Counted from the stretch's first letter, positions 19,190 through 30,497 are shown. The stretch: DNA of 64,000 nucleotides from Pirellulaceae bacterium (GCA_026004795.1 BPJV01000007.1:124001-188000); one strand, 5' to 3'. A program made the numbers and translations. Notes: generated from the sequence alone by a model not told the origin.

Positions 19190-22100
19190 CTACCTTTTCA
19201 TCACCACTTCATCGTAGTTCATCAAACCATTGGCCACCAACGCCAGGGCGGCCAGATGAAGTTTGCTGAGCGTGTGCGGCGGACGATAATCACCGATATT
19301 CAATAATGCATCAATTTGCTGGTCGGCATCGGACAACCGCTCCAGTTCATCCATTTGCTCTTCAAGCATGGCCGCGATCACTGCCAGCTCCCGTGCAGTC
19401 GGCTGGCGGGAAACCAAGGCTTGAAATACTTGCTTCAGCTGCTGGTCAGGATCGGCATGGACCTCGATCGCTCGCGCGGCCAGCGCCACCGCCGCCTCCA
19501 GAAACTGCGGATCATTCCACAGGACGAGCGTCTGCATGGGAGTCAGCGTTGACTGCCGCCGTACCATGCACACCTCTCGGGTGCCGGCGTCGAAAGCCAT
19601 CATCGAGGGCGGTGGTGAAGTGCGTTTCCAGAACGTATACAGGCTGCGTCGATGACTGGCCGCTCCCGGTTGGCGGCGATACTCCTCCCCAGACTTTTCC
19701 TTCCACAGTCCCGGTGGCTGATAGGGCTTCACAGGGGGGCCACCGATATCGAGGACCAGCAGGCCGCTGGCTGCCAACGCACTATCACGCACGACCTCGG
19801 CAGATAACCTCACCGCAGGCCCACGCGCCAAAAGTAGATTCTGTGGATCACGCGCCAACAATTCCGGCGTCAAATGACTGCGCTGACCATAGGTGCGTGA
19901 GGTGACGATCAGCCGGACCAAATGCTTGAGGTCCCAGTCCGACTCGATCAGTTCCATCGCCAACCAATCCAACAACTGGGGGTGGGTGGGAGCCGTACCC
20001 TGCACGCCGAAATCCTCGCATGTTTCCACCAAGCCGCGTCCAAAGAAGGTTTGCCACACCCGATTCACCACGACTCGCGCCGTCAGCGGATGACGTGGAT
20101 GACAAAGCCAGCGGGCCAAGTCGAGCCGATCGAGCCGATCGTCTGTTGGCTGATCATTCGGGAAGTCAGCAAACAGATGCGTCGGAAAATCCCGCTCCAC
20201 GCGTTCGGCCGGTTGATCGTACGCACCGCGTGTGAGAAGAAACGTCTCCCGCGGCTTGTCCATTTCTCGCATGACCATGATTTCCGGGATCGGATCGCGT
20301 AGTGCCGCCAGTTCACGACCGATTCGTTGCATGTGCTCTACCAGGTCGTGGCGGTGGGCCGAGACGGTGCGGAAGTGTTCTGCCAACTCTTCCTCCGTCA
20401 CTTGAGCGAGCAATCGGTCGATCGGTTGCCCCAGGTCGACCGCCCGCAGGTAAGCCACCTCCAATCGACTGAGATCGCGGGAGAAGACGCGCAGTTCATC
20501 GATACGGCCATCTTTCAATCCCTTGTCGCGAAAGCGGTGCGCCAGGGCCAGTTCTCGCACGTCGCCACCAGGAAAACCATCGGAGCCGATGATGTGCTTG
20601 GTCAACTGGTCACGCACTACATCGACGGCAACCTGGCGCCCATCCACCAACAGCTGCAGGCCCTCGGCTTGCCATGATCCGTCGTATACCATGGCCACAT
20701 GGACCCAACGGTCGAGCGGTAACTTTTGACGAGTTCTGACACGCACCGCGTTACCCGGCCAGAAGTGAATGAGGGCAGCGCTCAGACGTCCATCCTCGAT
20801 GAGTAGCTCGTAACCGCGGCTTCCCGAGTCGGTCCAGGCACGCGAACGATGCAATACTACGGCGCGGTCGTACTCTCGCGGAACATTCAGCCACAGTACG
20901 ATGGCGAATCGATCATTGCGCGTGAACTCACCGCCGACTGCCGTAACCATGCCATTGTCGCCGCTGAACCGCAGCCCTTGACCACGAACCCCCTCGGTTG
21001 CCACCGGCCCTTCAATCAGCTTTCCTGCCATCGTGGTGTCGGTCAAGTTCGTCACGGTCTGGCTACTGCCGGCCTCATCAAAAGAAAAATGTCCGAGCGT
21101 CACTGCCCGCAGTCCCTGCTCCAGTTGGTCAGCCAACGATAATTGCGGTGCCGGTGGCAGTTCGGCGAGCGGCGCCCGCGCACCGACATCGCTTAGACCG
21201 CTGCGCCACGAAGCATAGACCGCCTCGTTCGGACGAAACCGACGTACGGCTTTTCGCGCGTTATCGAATTGGCTAGCGAGTTGTGCCAGGACGGCTTCTT
21301 GATCGGCCGTCGGCAGCAGCAGCGTCGGTGTCGGCGTGGCTTCCGTAAAGTGAGAATACAATCCCGATTCGTCAATGCTATTGAAAAATGCTGCCAGTTG
21401 ATAGTATTCACGTTGCGAGATCGGATCGTACTTGTGGTCGTGACAACGAGCGCATTCCAGCGTCATTCCTAGAAAAGCCGCTCCGAACGTGTTGACGCGA
21501 TCGGCAACGTATTCCTGCCGAAATTCCTCTTCGACACTTCCTCCCTCATTGGTTTGTCGATGCAAGCGATTGAACGCCGTGGCAAGAATTTGTTCGCGGG
21601 TCGCTTGGGGCAACAAATCGCCGGCTATCTGCCACGTGATGAATTGATCGTAGGGCAAGTCATTGTTCAGTGCCTCAATCACCCAGTCGCGCCACGGCCA
21701 CACGGCGCGGTATCGATCATTTTGATATCCGTAGGTGTCGGCATATCGAGCGGCATCCAACCAGTCCACGGCCAGACGTTCTCCAAAGCGAGGCGAGGCC
21801 AGTAGTCGGTCGACGACCCGCTCCAAGGCGCCGGGAGAGGTGTCCGTCAGGAAGGCCGCAACCTGCTCCGCTGTCGGCGGTAGGCCTGTCAAGTCCAACG
21901 ACAGGCGTCGCAGAAGTGTCGCTCTATCGGCCGGAGGGGAAAACGGCAATCCCTCCTGAAGCAACCGCGCGCCGACAAAGGCATCGATCGCATTGTTTAA
22001 TGGCCCGATGCCCACTGTCACGGGGAGCGGATGCCGTTGAGGGGCAACGAACGCCCAATGTTGTTGATATGGTGCCCCCTGAGCTACCCAATTTCGCAAT

Positions 22101-22426
22101 AACTCGCGCTGGGCAGGAGTTAGCGACAGGTTGCTACTGGGGGGAGGCATCACCAGATCGGGATCTTCACTGAATATCCGTTCGATCAGGGGACTCTCCT
22201 CCGGACGGCCCGGCACGATGGCATATTCGTACGCCTCCTCGGCTACATCCAATCGCATCCCTGCTTCCCGCGTCCCTTCATCGGGCCCGTGGCACAAGAA
22301 GCAACGATCGGACAGCAACGGCAAGATGTCGCGGCTGAAATCAATCCGCTCGGCTCCACGAAGATGAGCCACGGTTACAGCCACGAGCCCACAAAGCACT
22401 ACCACCGTAAGACGTGAACTATGCAT
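19190..22426 (-). CDS. PSD1 and planctomycete cytochrome C (DUF1549/DUF1553) protein with LamG-like insert
   Basis: About 1078 residues from ATG 22426. Domains in order: a signal peptide (LTVVVLCGLVAVTVAHLRGA), a planctomycete cytochrome-C-like domain with heme-binding CFLCHGPD, DUF1549 (about 125-330, with LDLTGLPPT and ECARCHDHKYDPIS, a second CxxCH), a LamG/concanavalin-like domain (about 445-640), and DUF1553 toward the C-terminus (NRVWQTFFGRGLVETCEDFG). It is probably periplasmic and redox- or carbohydrate-related; no activity is established for the family. The open frame extends to 22597, but the signal peptide places the start at 22426. It is the partner of the downstream DUF1501 gene. 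Confidence 0.93.
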   Translation of the reverse strand: MHSSRLTVVVLCGLVAVTVAHLRGAERIDFSRDILPLLSDRCFLCHGPDEGTREAGMRLDVAEEAYEYAIVPGRPEESPLIERIFSEDPDLVMPPPSSNLSLTPAQRELLRNWVAQGAPYQQHWAFVAPQRHPLPVTVGIGPLNNAIDAFVGARLLQEGLPFSPPADRATLLRRLSLDLTGLPPTAEQVAAFLTDTSPGALERVVDRLLASPRFGERLAVDWLDAARYADTYGYQNDRYRAVWPWRDWVIEALNNDLPYDQFITWQIAGDLLPQATREQILATAFNRLHRQTNEGGSVEEEFRQEYVADRVNTFGAAFLGMTLECARCHDHKYDPISQREYYQLAAFFNSIDESGLYSHFTEATPTPTLLLPTADQEAVLAQLASQFDNARKAVRRFRPNEAVYASWRSGLSDVGARAPLAELPPAPQLSLADQLEQGLRAVTLGHFSFDEAGSSQTVTNLTDTTMAGKLIEGPVATEGVRGQGLRFSGDNGMVTAVGGEFTRNDRFAIVLWLNVPREYDRAVVLHRSRAWTDSGSRGYELLIEDGRLSAALIHFWPGNAVRVRTRQKLPLDRWVHVAMVYDGSWQAEGLQLLVDGRQVAVDVVRDQLTKHIIGSDGFPGGDVRELALAHRFRDKGLKDGRIDELRVFSRDLSRLEVAYLRAVDLGQPIDRLLAQVTEEELAEHFRTVSAHRHDLVEHMQRIGRELAALRDPIPEIMVMREMDKPRETFLLTRGAYDQPAERVERDFPTHLFADFPNDQPTDDRLDRLDLARWLCHPRHPLTARVVVNRVWQTFFGRGLVETCEDFGVQGTAPTHPQLLDWLAMELIESDWDLKHLVRLIVTSRTYGQRSHLTPELLARDPQNLLLARGPAVRLSAEVVRDSALAASGLLVLDIGGPPVKPYQPPGLWKEKSGEEYRRQPGAASHRRSLYTFWKRTSPPPSMMAFDAGTREVCMVRRQSTLTPMQTLVLWNDPQFLEAAVALAARAIEVHADPDQQLKQVFQALVSRQPTARELAVIAAMLEEQMDELERLSDADQQIDALLNIGDYRPPHTLSKLHLAALALVANGLMNYDEVVMKR

Positions 22427-22746
22427 GGCAAGGGTCGTTCCACGAGCAAGCGGGAAGTGAGCGTCAGGGGACACGCGAGCAGATAGGAAGGAAATGGCAT
22501 GGCGGACGCTCATGGCCGAATCGATCGTTATCGGATCGCTAGCCAGCGTCGCCCCCAGGATCGGCAACGATGAGGCGACCGGACATCCTGGGGCCATGGA
22601 ACCTCCCTGCAGCGAAGTGTTCCTTGTCCGTTTGCCCTAGTCCGCTCATCCACCTCAAACGCGTCCAGAACCGTTGGGGCTGGATCCGTTCGGCATGGCA
22701 ATCACCGCCCATGAAGCTAACTTCATCTTACCTTGGCTGATAAACC
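22427..22746. other. Intergenic region between the PSD1 gene and the radical SAM gene
   Basis: About 320 bases on the upstream side of the PSD1 operon. A small 6-bp-stem palindrome, ATGAAG CTAA CTTCAT, is present at about 22709-22724. No gene is seen. Confidence 0.3.
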
Positions 22747-22765
22747 ATGGAAACATAGTTTCCAT
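22747..22765 (-). terminator. Hairpin touching the stop codon of the radical SAM gene
   Basis: A perfect 8-bp stem ATGGAAAC / GTTTCCAT with a 3-base loop, one end of which overlaps the TGA stop. There is no T-run after it, only GGTTTATC, so it may be a processing or mRNA-protecting hairpin rather than an intrinsic terminator. Confidence 0.4.
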
Positions 22766-23985
22766 CAGAAAGCGTGGTCGGTTCGCCCGGTCAGAGGTGC
22801 CACCTGCCGCGCAAACTCGGCTAGCCGCACGGCCACACGTTTGCTGCCCCAGGAGCCCGGTTGCGGTTCGAAGACTCCGGCACAGCGAGTTCCACAGTGG
22901 GGGCAGGTCCCTTCGGGGGTGAGATTCCATTGCACGATGTCGTAGTTGACTCGGCCTATGAGCAGGTGATTGCATACGTGGCAATAAGTGGCCTGCCCTT
23001 CCGGATCATAGATGTTCCCCGTATAGACGTAGCGAAGACCGTTCTCCCTGGCGATCCGGCGGGATCGCCGCAGGGTCTCTGGCGGTGTTCGCGGTTTATC
23101 CATCATGCGGTAGTCGGGATGAAAGGCCGTGAAGTGTAGCGGCACATCTGGCCCCAGCTCTTCCACGATCCACTTGGTCATGGCATCGATCTCCTCCGGC
23201 GAATCGTTCTCGTCGGGGATCAGCAGATTGGTGATCTCGAACCAGACGTTGGTCTCATGCTTGAGATATCTCAGCGTGTCCAGCACCGGTTCCAAGCGGC
23301 CGAGGCAAATGCGCCGATAGAAATCGTCGGTAAACGCTTTCAGATCAACGTTAGCGGCATCCATATATCGGTAAAACTCCGCGCGCGCTTCCGGACAATG
23401 TTCGCCCGCCGTGACGGCCACGGCGCGAATGCCACGTCGTTGACAAGCTTGCGCCACATCGATGGCGTACTCTTGGAAAATCACCGGATCGTTGTAGGTG
23501 AAGGCCACGCTTCGGCAGCCCAAGCGTTCCGCCGCCAACGCGATGGCTTCCGGCGGCGCGTAATCGGAGAGCGTCTCCACTTCTCGCGACTTGCTGATGT
23601 CCCAGTTCTGGCAGAATTTACAGCCCAGATTGCATCCAGCCGTCCCGAAGGAAAGAACTGGAGTTCCCGGTAGGAAATGATTGAGAGGCTTTTTCTCGAT
23701 GGGGTCGATGCAGTATCCACTGCTACGTCCGTAGGTCGTCAAGACAATCTGGTCGTTCACGCAGGCACGCACGAAACAGAACCCCCGTTGCCCGTTACGC
23801 AGCTTGCAAAGACGTGGGCACACATCGCATTGGATCCTACCATCGTCCAAGCGATGCCAATGCTTGGTGGGTACGACGAACGGAGAATCCATCGACAGAT
23901 CTGGATCCGCGACAATGTTCTTCTCGATTTCCGACGCCAATTCCTCGTCGGGTTGGGACTCCTTGCTAGGAAGCTGCTCGGCCAT
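22765..23985 (-). CDS. amrS: AmmeMemoRadiSam system radical SAM enzyme (AmrS)
   Basis: A 406-residue radical SAM protein. The [4Fe-4S] cluster motif CNLGCKFCQNWDIS is near residues 117-130, preceded by a cysteine-rich segment CDVCPRLCKLRNGQRGFC and followed by VAFTYNDPVIFQEYA. These are diagnostic of the AmrS family (formerly PflA-like). The C-terminus has two more CxxC pairs (CHVC, CPHC) that resemble a zinc ribbon. The family is usually found with Memo and AMMECR1 proteins; neither is in the window. The frame opens at 24090, but MAEQLPSKES at 23985 has AGGGG upstream. The biochemical reaction of the family is not settled. Confidence 0.93.
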   Translation of the reverse strand: MAEQLPSKESQPDEELASEIEKNIVADPDLSMDSPFVVPTKHWHRLDDGRIQCDVCPRLCKLRNGQRGFCFVRACVNDQIVLTTYGRSSGYCIDPIEKKPLNHFLPGTPVLSFGTAGCNLGCKFCQNWDISKSREVETLSDYAPPEAIALAAERLGCRSVAFTYNDPVIFQEYAIDVAQACQRRGIRAVAVTAGEHCPEARAEFYRYMDAANVDLKAFTDDFYRRICLGRLEPVLDTLRYLKHETNVWFEITNLLIPDENDSPEEIDAMTKWIVEELGPDVPLHFTAFHPDYRMMDKPRTPPETLRRSRRIARENGLRYVYTGNIYDPEGQATYCHVCNHLLIGRVNYDIVQWNLTPEGTCPHCGTRCAGVFEPQPGSWGSKRVAVRLAEFARQVAPLTGRTDHAF

Positions 23986-24319
23986 CGCACACCCCTTTGC
24001 AGTAACCCTGATCCCCAGAACTCCACGAACATTCCAGGCTGCTGCATGCGACGCAAGGATTCGCCCTACCGCGGCCTCCCTCCGCGTCACAGCCGCAAAT
24101 TTTCATGGAGCAAAAAACAGACCAATCAGGCGTGTTCGAGCAGGTGCGGACATTTCGTCCATCGCCTTAGCACGGGGGGGGGCGCCTTTTGTCGCCAGCG
24201 GGCCGGATCGCCATCGCACCGGCGTCCCGACGGTCACAGTCGGGAGCCGGAGCGAGGCAGTGGTGTGGAGGACACGAGTAGGGACAAGGCCGCGGCGATT
24301 CCACGGAACCGGCGAGGGG
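23986..24319. other. Intergenic region downstream of the sigma factor gene
   Basis: 334 bases between two minus-strand genes. A run of nine G (about 24175-24183) and a GCGCC/GGCGC-like palindrome are visible. No gene or convincing terminator was found. Confidence 0.3.
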
Positions 24320-25990
24320 TTAATCGAGCGTGTCCAGGGACTGTTCATTAGCGACAGCCCGCAACTTGCTCAACGCTCGCGCTTCGATTTGACGGATGCG
24401 TTCTTTGGTTACCCCCAATTCGGCGCCTACTTCCTTGAGCGTCAGCGGCTCGACATTGGGATCCAAGCCGTACCGGCGGATAATGATTTGCTGCTCGCGG
24501 TAATCGAGCTTACTGAGAATCTGGTTGATCTGGCTTCTGCGCCGATGCTGCTCTCGTTCTTCGGCATAGTGATCGGCACGATAATCCTCGCGATCCAAGA
24601 GCAATTCATCGCTGATGGGGCGAAAACGATCGCGATGCTTGAACTCATTTGGAATCGAGCGCGCGTAGTTCTTCATGATCGACCAACTCGCGTAAGTGCT
24701 GAACTTGTTGCCGCGAGCATAATCGAACTTCTCCACAGCACGGAACAAGCTCATGTTCCCATCGCTGACCAGAGCAAAGAAATCATCCGCACTATCCATG
24801 TGCCGCTTGGCAATGGATACGACCAACCGCAAGTTGGCTTGGATGATCTTGTTCTTCACCGCCACGGACTCGCGGTACAATCGCTCGATCTCATCCATCA
24901 ACGCGGCTTTGGGGTGCGAGAGGTCCAACTGATCGCGCAGTTTGCTCGCGCGATACTTGAGATAGTTCATTTTGCGGAACAGGTGCATTTCCTGTTCCCG
25001 CGTCAACAAAGGTACATCGTAGAGGGACGCCAGATAACTGGGCAGGCCACTCGGCGGCCGCATCTTCCGCGGGGGAATCATGGCCTCCGGCATGTCGCCG
25101 AGAATCTCTGCCTCTTGGGCCGGCGTTACCTTTTCGAAGCTGGGGTTGGGAATGTGATCCAAGGGCAATTCCATAATCGCCTTGGCACGCTGCTCATTAA
25201 GAATTCGGGCAATGGTCACCCGCGGCCGTCCATATTGGCGGGCGATCGCCGAGACGCTTACTCCTCGCTGATAAGCCTCGTACATGGCTTGGCGATCCTC
25301 CGGCGTAAGCTCCGGTCGCGCATCGGGAAAGACCGCCTGTTCGGGATGTTTACGGTCATGGTTCTTGATGGTGTAGCGAACGGTTTCCGTCGAGCGGCCC
25401 ATCGCCTGCGCCACGCTGCGAGTTACTTCCGACAAATTGGCACCCGCGGCAGCCAACGCTCGCGCCCGCTCGATGATCTCCGTCCGTTCGTCATCGGTCA
25501 ACTGGCTGAACCGCTCACTGCGACGGATCTTCATCCGATTTCGCGCGACGAACCGTTCCACGCTGCTGTGCAAAAACCCCACTCGTTTGCGGCCGCCGGC
25601 AATGAAACGACGACTGACCAACCCCTGATTGCGCCACCGGGAGATCGTTTTCGTCGATACATTGAACATGCGGCTGAGATCCTCAACCGTATGCACCGGT
25701 TCCTTCACCTCCTCGATGCGGAGGTCGAGCGAGTCGGTGACGTCCTCGACGAACAACCGCAGATCGTGAGCCGCATCCTCGCCCTGAATCAGTTTCCGAG
25801 AGTTCTCCTGCGGCCGGAAATCGGTAATCCGATAGTAGATGAATTCGAACGGATAGGAGCGTTTGGCGTCAAGTTCTTGCAGCAGGCGTTCCGCCCGATC
25901 TGCCTGCTCCAATCGCTTTGCCCGTGGTGCGTACCGCACTTGCTGGTCGCGCAATTCACGAATCAATCCGATGCGATAATCAGTGTGCAT
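24320..25990 (-). CDS. Sigma-70-family RNA polymerase sigma factor with N-terminal HTH domains
   Basis: 556 residues. The C-terminal half is a clear sigma-70: region 1.2-2 (LLTREQEMHLFRKMNYLKYR, NLRLVVSIAKRHM, FDYARGNKFSTYASWSIMKN) and region 4 with its HTH (LTLKEVGAELGVTKERIRQIEARA). Region 3 looks short or missing. The N-terminal 280 residues are unusual: a MerR/excisionase-like HTH (VEDLSRMFNVSTKTISRWRN, about 101-120) and two resolvase-like HTH segments (VTRSVAQAMGRSTETVRYT; VSAIARQYGRPRVTIARILN). The start at 25990 is preceded by AAAGGAACGACG; the frame is open from 26098. It may be a regulated alternative sigma; this is inference. Confidence 0.9.
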   Translation of the reverse strand: MHTDYRIGLIRELRDQQVRYAPRAKRLEQADRAERLLQELDAKRSYPFEFIYYRITDFRPQENSRKLIQGEDAAHDLRLFVEDVTDSLDLRIEEVKEPVHTVEDLSRMFNVSTKTISRWRNQGLVSRRFIAGGRKRVGFLHSSVERFVARNRMKIRRSERFSQLTDDERTEIIERARALAAAGANLSEVTRSVAQAMGRSTETVRYTIKNHDRKHPEQAVFPDARPELTPEDRQAMYEAYQRGVSVSAIARQYGRPRVTIARILNEQRAKAIMELPLDHIPNPSFEKVTPAQEAEILGDMPEAMIPPRKMRPPSGLPSYLASLYDVPLLTREQEMHLFRKMNYLKYRASKLRDQLDLSHPKAALMDEIERLYRESVAVKNKIIQANLRLVVSIAKRHMDSADDFFALVSDGNMSLFRAVEKFDYARGNKFSTYASWSIMKNYARSIPNEFKHRDRFRPISDELLLDREDYRADHYAEEREQHRRRSQINQILSKLDYREQQIIIRRYGLDPNVEPLTLKEVGAELGVTKERIRQIEARALSKLRAVANEQSLDTLD

Positions 25991-26899
25991 CGTCGTTCCT
26001 TTCCCTGCGGGTACCAACCATCCCAAACCTCCTTGCGGCTTCCTAACCGCGGACGGTTGATACGGCCGGGTTGCAACCCCCTCCTGGGGTTGGTCCATTC
26101 CATTTGGTTATTCTGTTCGTGCCCCCGAAGCTTGGCGTGATCACCCGCCATCGATGCGTTTTTTCGGGCGGGCCGCCGGTAGTGGCCCTGCTCATCCTAC
26201 GCCTGCAGCCGCCCGCTAGTTCAATCTCGCCTGCCGTCTCGACATCGTAGCTGGCCCCTGATGGCACTTCCACTGGGACACGATCCTTCTTCGGTGGCTC
26301 ACGCTTAAGATGCAAATGCCAGGCCAATAGTTCGCTCGCCATACCAGCGACGTGGCAACTTAGCCCATAAGTCTATTGCCGTCAATGAATTAGAGAAATG
26401 AAAGGCAGTTGTCCCGCCAAGTGGCAGCGCCTCGAGATGAGAAAAATCGAAACAAGGGCTGGTAATTTTTGGTCACCGGCAAGCCACGACGCGCGGTGCA
26501 CGCCATGGCGCGAAGACAGATAGGCCATGGGGGAGTTGCCAAATTGGCAGATCGGGCGGGGCCTGCTGGGCACCGGTCAGAAGAATGACGAGTGGCTCAC
26601 CTCAGAACGAACATAAGTTTGTCGCACTGGCCCTGGGAGGAGTTCCACGGCGGCGCGATGTCAGAGCCAGGATGGCGGGGCCAAAACGCAAGGAAGGCTT
26701 GTCGAGGATCACCGACCTGGCCCAGATGTGCGGGCAACGCGAGCTGTGGCACACGCTTTGCTGTCAGGGTGTCTCCAAACAAACGGTGCCTTTTTGACGC
26801 GGGACGCAGTGCGCGATTTCCCGTCTCGCGAGTATCGGAAGTTCACAGTCTTGAGGGTGTGAGTGCAAACCACTTTTTCATGGAAAGGAGCGCCTGTAG
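25991..26899. other. Long intergenic region between sigma factor and groES
   Basis: 909 bases with divergent genes at both ends and no convincing reading frame. A perfect 13-base palindrome TGCCAAATTGGCA lies at 26537-26549. No CIRCE element (TTAGCACTC-N9-GAGTGCTAA) was found, so groESL is not obviously HrcA-controlled. A GGAAAGGAG ribosome-binding site precedes groES. Confidence 0.4.
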
Positions 26900-27220
26900 A
26901 TGGCCACGGCAACGAAAAAGCAATCGAAGATCAAGCTACAACCGCTTGGGGACAAAATCGTCGTTCAACGCGAGCAGTCGGAGGAGAAGACCGACGGCGG
27001 TATTTACCTCCCGGACACTGCCAAAGACAAGCCAACACGGGGTACGGTCGTTGCGGTTGGTGAAGGGCGGCTGCTGGACAACGGCAACCGAGCGGAAATG
27101 CAAGTCAAGGTAGGCGATCGCGTGTTGTTCACCAGCTACGCGGGCGAGACGATCGAGATTGGGGACGAAGAGTACGTGCTCATGGGAGAGAGTGAAGTTC
27201 TCGCCGTATTGGAGGACTAA
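26900..27220 (+). CDS. groES: Co-chaperonin GroES
   Basis: A 106-residue co-chaperonin that caps GroEL. The core reads IKLQPLGDKIVVQREQSEEK, then the mobile loop TDGGIYLPDTAKDKPTRGTV, and the family end GDEEYVLMGESEVLAVLE. The N-terminus has a short lysine-rich extension (ATATKKQSK). GGAAAGGAG stands 12 bases before the ATG. groEL follows after 129 bases in the same direction, the usual pair. Confidence 0.97.
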   Translation: MATATKKQSKIKLQPLGDKIVVQREQSEEKTDGGIYLPDTAKDKPTRGTVVAVGEGRLLDNGNRAEMQVKVGDRVLFTSYAGETIEIGDEEYVLMGESEVLAVLED

Positions 27221-27343
27221 TGCCACTGCTGCCGGTGGGGCAGTTGCGAGGAGGCGCTGCGCAACGTCACGGGTTCAGCCGGCGGGCGGCACCTCCGACT
27301 GCGGATGTATCTTGCCACAGAACAAATATTCGAACGGGAGTAA

Positions 27344-28969
<1,626 letters not shown>

Positions 28970-29009
28970 GCCGTCGGTTTCCTGCAGAGAACACCGAGGA
29001 AGTGTTTCT

Positions 29010-29048
29010 GGGCTGGCCGATCGTTGAGATTTGGCCAGCCCTTTTTTT
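29010..29048 (+). terminator. Rho-independent terminator of the groESL operon
   Basis: A perfect 9-bp stem GGGCTGGCC (29010-29018) / GGCCAGCCC (29033-29041) with a 14-base loop and seven T residues immediately after. Confidence 0.93.
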
Positions 29049-29433
29049 GGCCTCCCTGTGGCGCGTGACACGACCGGACGCGATACCAGCAATCGCCTCC
29101 TCCCACTAGGCACCCCCCTAAAGGTGCGGAAGAAACGCCAGAGATCGGCAAACGGAGACGCTGGTGAGCCAGCTAGACGGCACGTCCCGAAGCCCCTAAG
29201 CGGTTTAGTTGCCCTATTTTTCCAGAATTCGTTGACAGCCGAATTCGCTGGCAATTATATTGCATGGACCTAGGATGTTTGGCATCGGCCATGAAGGCTG
29301 CGAGAAGTAGCACCATCGCCACGATCGTAGCCTATACTAACTCGTGTCTCCTTCCACCATGCTGTATCTCGTCTTTGAAGGTTCCATTTCTTTGTGACCG
29401 TATCGGTACACAAAAGACTCTCAGGAGTATCGT
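29049..29433. other. Intergenic region upstream of the coiled-coil gene
   Basis: 385 bases without a gene. It contains the promoter listed at 29232-29261 and, near the start of the next gene, an AGGAGT ribosome-binding site at about 29422. Confidence 0.5.
29232..29261 (+). promoter_or_regulatory. Sigma70-like promoter
   Basis: TTGACA (29232-29237), an 18-base spacer, then TATATT (29256-29261). It is one of the few AT-rich places in the window and lies about 170 bases before the coiled-coil gene at 29434, leaving a moderately long leader. Confidence 0.6.
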
Positions 29434-30255
29434 ATGAGTCTGCTGGGTCGCGTGTTCATTGCTATCGTCTTCGTGCTAAGCATCATCTTTTTTACCGTTT
29501 CGGTGATGGTGAATGCTACGCACATCAATTGGAAAGAACAGGCAGATACGTTCAAACAACGAGCCGATGATGCAACACGAAAGAACGGGGAATTGACCGA
29601 ATTGTTGGAAGAGGTCAAGACGGAGCTGGCCATCGAACAGGCCGCTCGGGTCTCCGCCTTGGCTGCGCTGCAAACCCAGTTGGATGAAGCCAAAGCCGAG
29701 TTGTCGAGCAAAGAAGCGGAGTTGATCGCTCTCCAAGCCGCCCATACCAATCTGGTGCAACGCGAAGCGGAGACGCAACGCGAGTTGAACAATCGTACGG
29801 AAGAGAACGAATTGTTGCGTCAGCAGTTGGTCGATGCGCGGGCCAATCGCGACCAATTGTTCCAGCGTCTGGTTGCCGCCAAAGACGAGTACAATCGTCT
29901 CCAAGGGGCCTACCAGTCGCTTCGGGAACGGGAACAGCAGCTGGCTGCCGATTACACCATGGCCAAAGAAAAGTTGGACATTCTGGGAATCAAGCCGGAA
30001 ACGCAGCTGGAGGCTCCTCCTCCGGTCAATGGCACGGTGTTGGCCGTGGCCAGTGACGGTCTGGTGGAGATCTCCTTGGGGCGTGATGACGGAATCCGGG
30101 AAGGTTTCACCCTGGAGGTCCATCGGGACGGACAATACCTGGGCAGAGTCAAAGTTCGCAGCGTGCGTGATGACAAGTCGGTAGCAGAAATCCTTACCAG
30201 CTACCAACGAGGGTATATCCGTCCCGGCGATCGGGTCGATGCGCGCCTTTTTTGA
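29434..30255 (+). CDS. Membrane-anchored coiled-coil protein
   Basis: 273 residues of no named family that I recognise. The N-terminal segment GRVFIAIVFVLSIIFFTVSVMV (5-26) is a membrane anchor. Residues about 33-185 are a long heptad-rich coiled coil (Glu/Gln/Leu/Ala-rich). The C-terminal domain (about 195-273) is beta-rich: NGTVLAVASDGLVEISLGRD, DGIREGFTLEVHRDGQYLGR and the end GYIRPGDRVDARLF, reminiscent of MreC-like or flagellar-assembly-like beta barrels. That would fit a periplasmic structural role, by inference. AGGAGTATCGT precedes the ATG. A tiny membrane protein follows. Confidence 0.85.
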   Translation: MSLLGRVFIAIVFVLSIIFFTVSVMVNATHINWKEQADTFKQRADDATRKNGELTELLEEVKTELAIEQAARVSALAALQTQLDEAKAELSSKEAELIALQAAHTNLVQREAETQRELNNRTEENELLRQQLVDARANRDQLFQRLVAAKDEYNRLQGAYQSLREREQQLAADYTMAKEKLDILGIKPETQLEAPPPVNGTVLAVASDGLVEISLGRDDGIREGFTLEVHRDGQYLGRVKVRSVRDDKSVAEILTSYQRGYIRPGDRVDARLF

Positions 30256-30386
30256 CCCTATTCAACAATGGCGCATGATCGCCAAGAAAAAACCTATTCG
30301 CACGGCAATGCAGCAGGAAGCAACGTGGTGCACGCATGCTGTGCCCCCCGAAATTGATTTCCGCGTTTTTGAAAGACTCTCGATTC

Positions 30387-30497
30387 ATGGCAGAGCAAAA
30401 ACACCCCTATAACGTCTACACAGTAATGCTGATCTGTTCAGCGCTGCTGATGTTGGTGGCGTGTATCTTGATGGGCATTGAGTGGGCGCGATTCTAG
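30387..30497 (+). CDS. Small single-pass membrane protein (36 aa)
   Basis: The frame encodes 36 residues starting MAEQKHPYNVYTVMLICSA and continuing through a hydrophobic stretch (LLMLVACILMGIEW) to a C-terminal RF. It looks like the tiny membrane proteins with a Y-N-V/I-Y-T-V-M-L-I start that I associate with planctomycetes. No strong Shine-Dalgarno is visible (GAAAGACTCTCGATTC precedes the ATG). It lies 131 bases after the coiled-coil gene and may share its transcript. Its function is unknown; it is easily missed by gene finders. Confidence 0.6.
   Translation: MAEQKHPYNVYTVMLICSALLMLVACILMGIEWARF

Noticed and set aside
23804-26140. A 778-aa plus-strand frame opposite the sigma factor
   Set aside because: It is an antisense shadow of the sigma factor and radical SAM genes, both of which have clear motifs on the minus strand.
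26099-26899. Frames of 61-173 aa upstream of groES
   Set aside because: No conserved-looking segment, poor starts, and overlaps on both strands.
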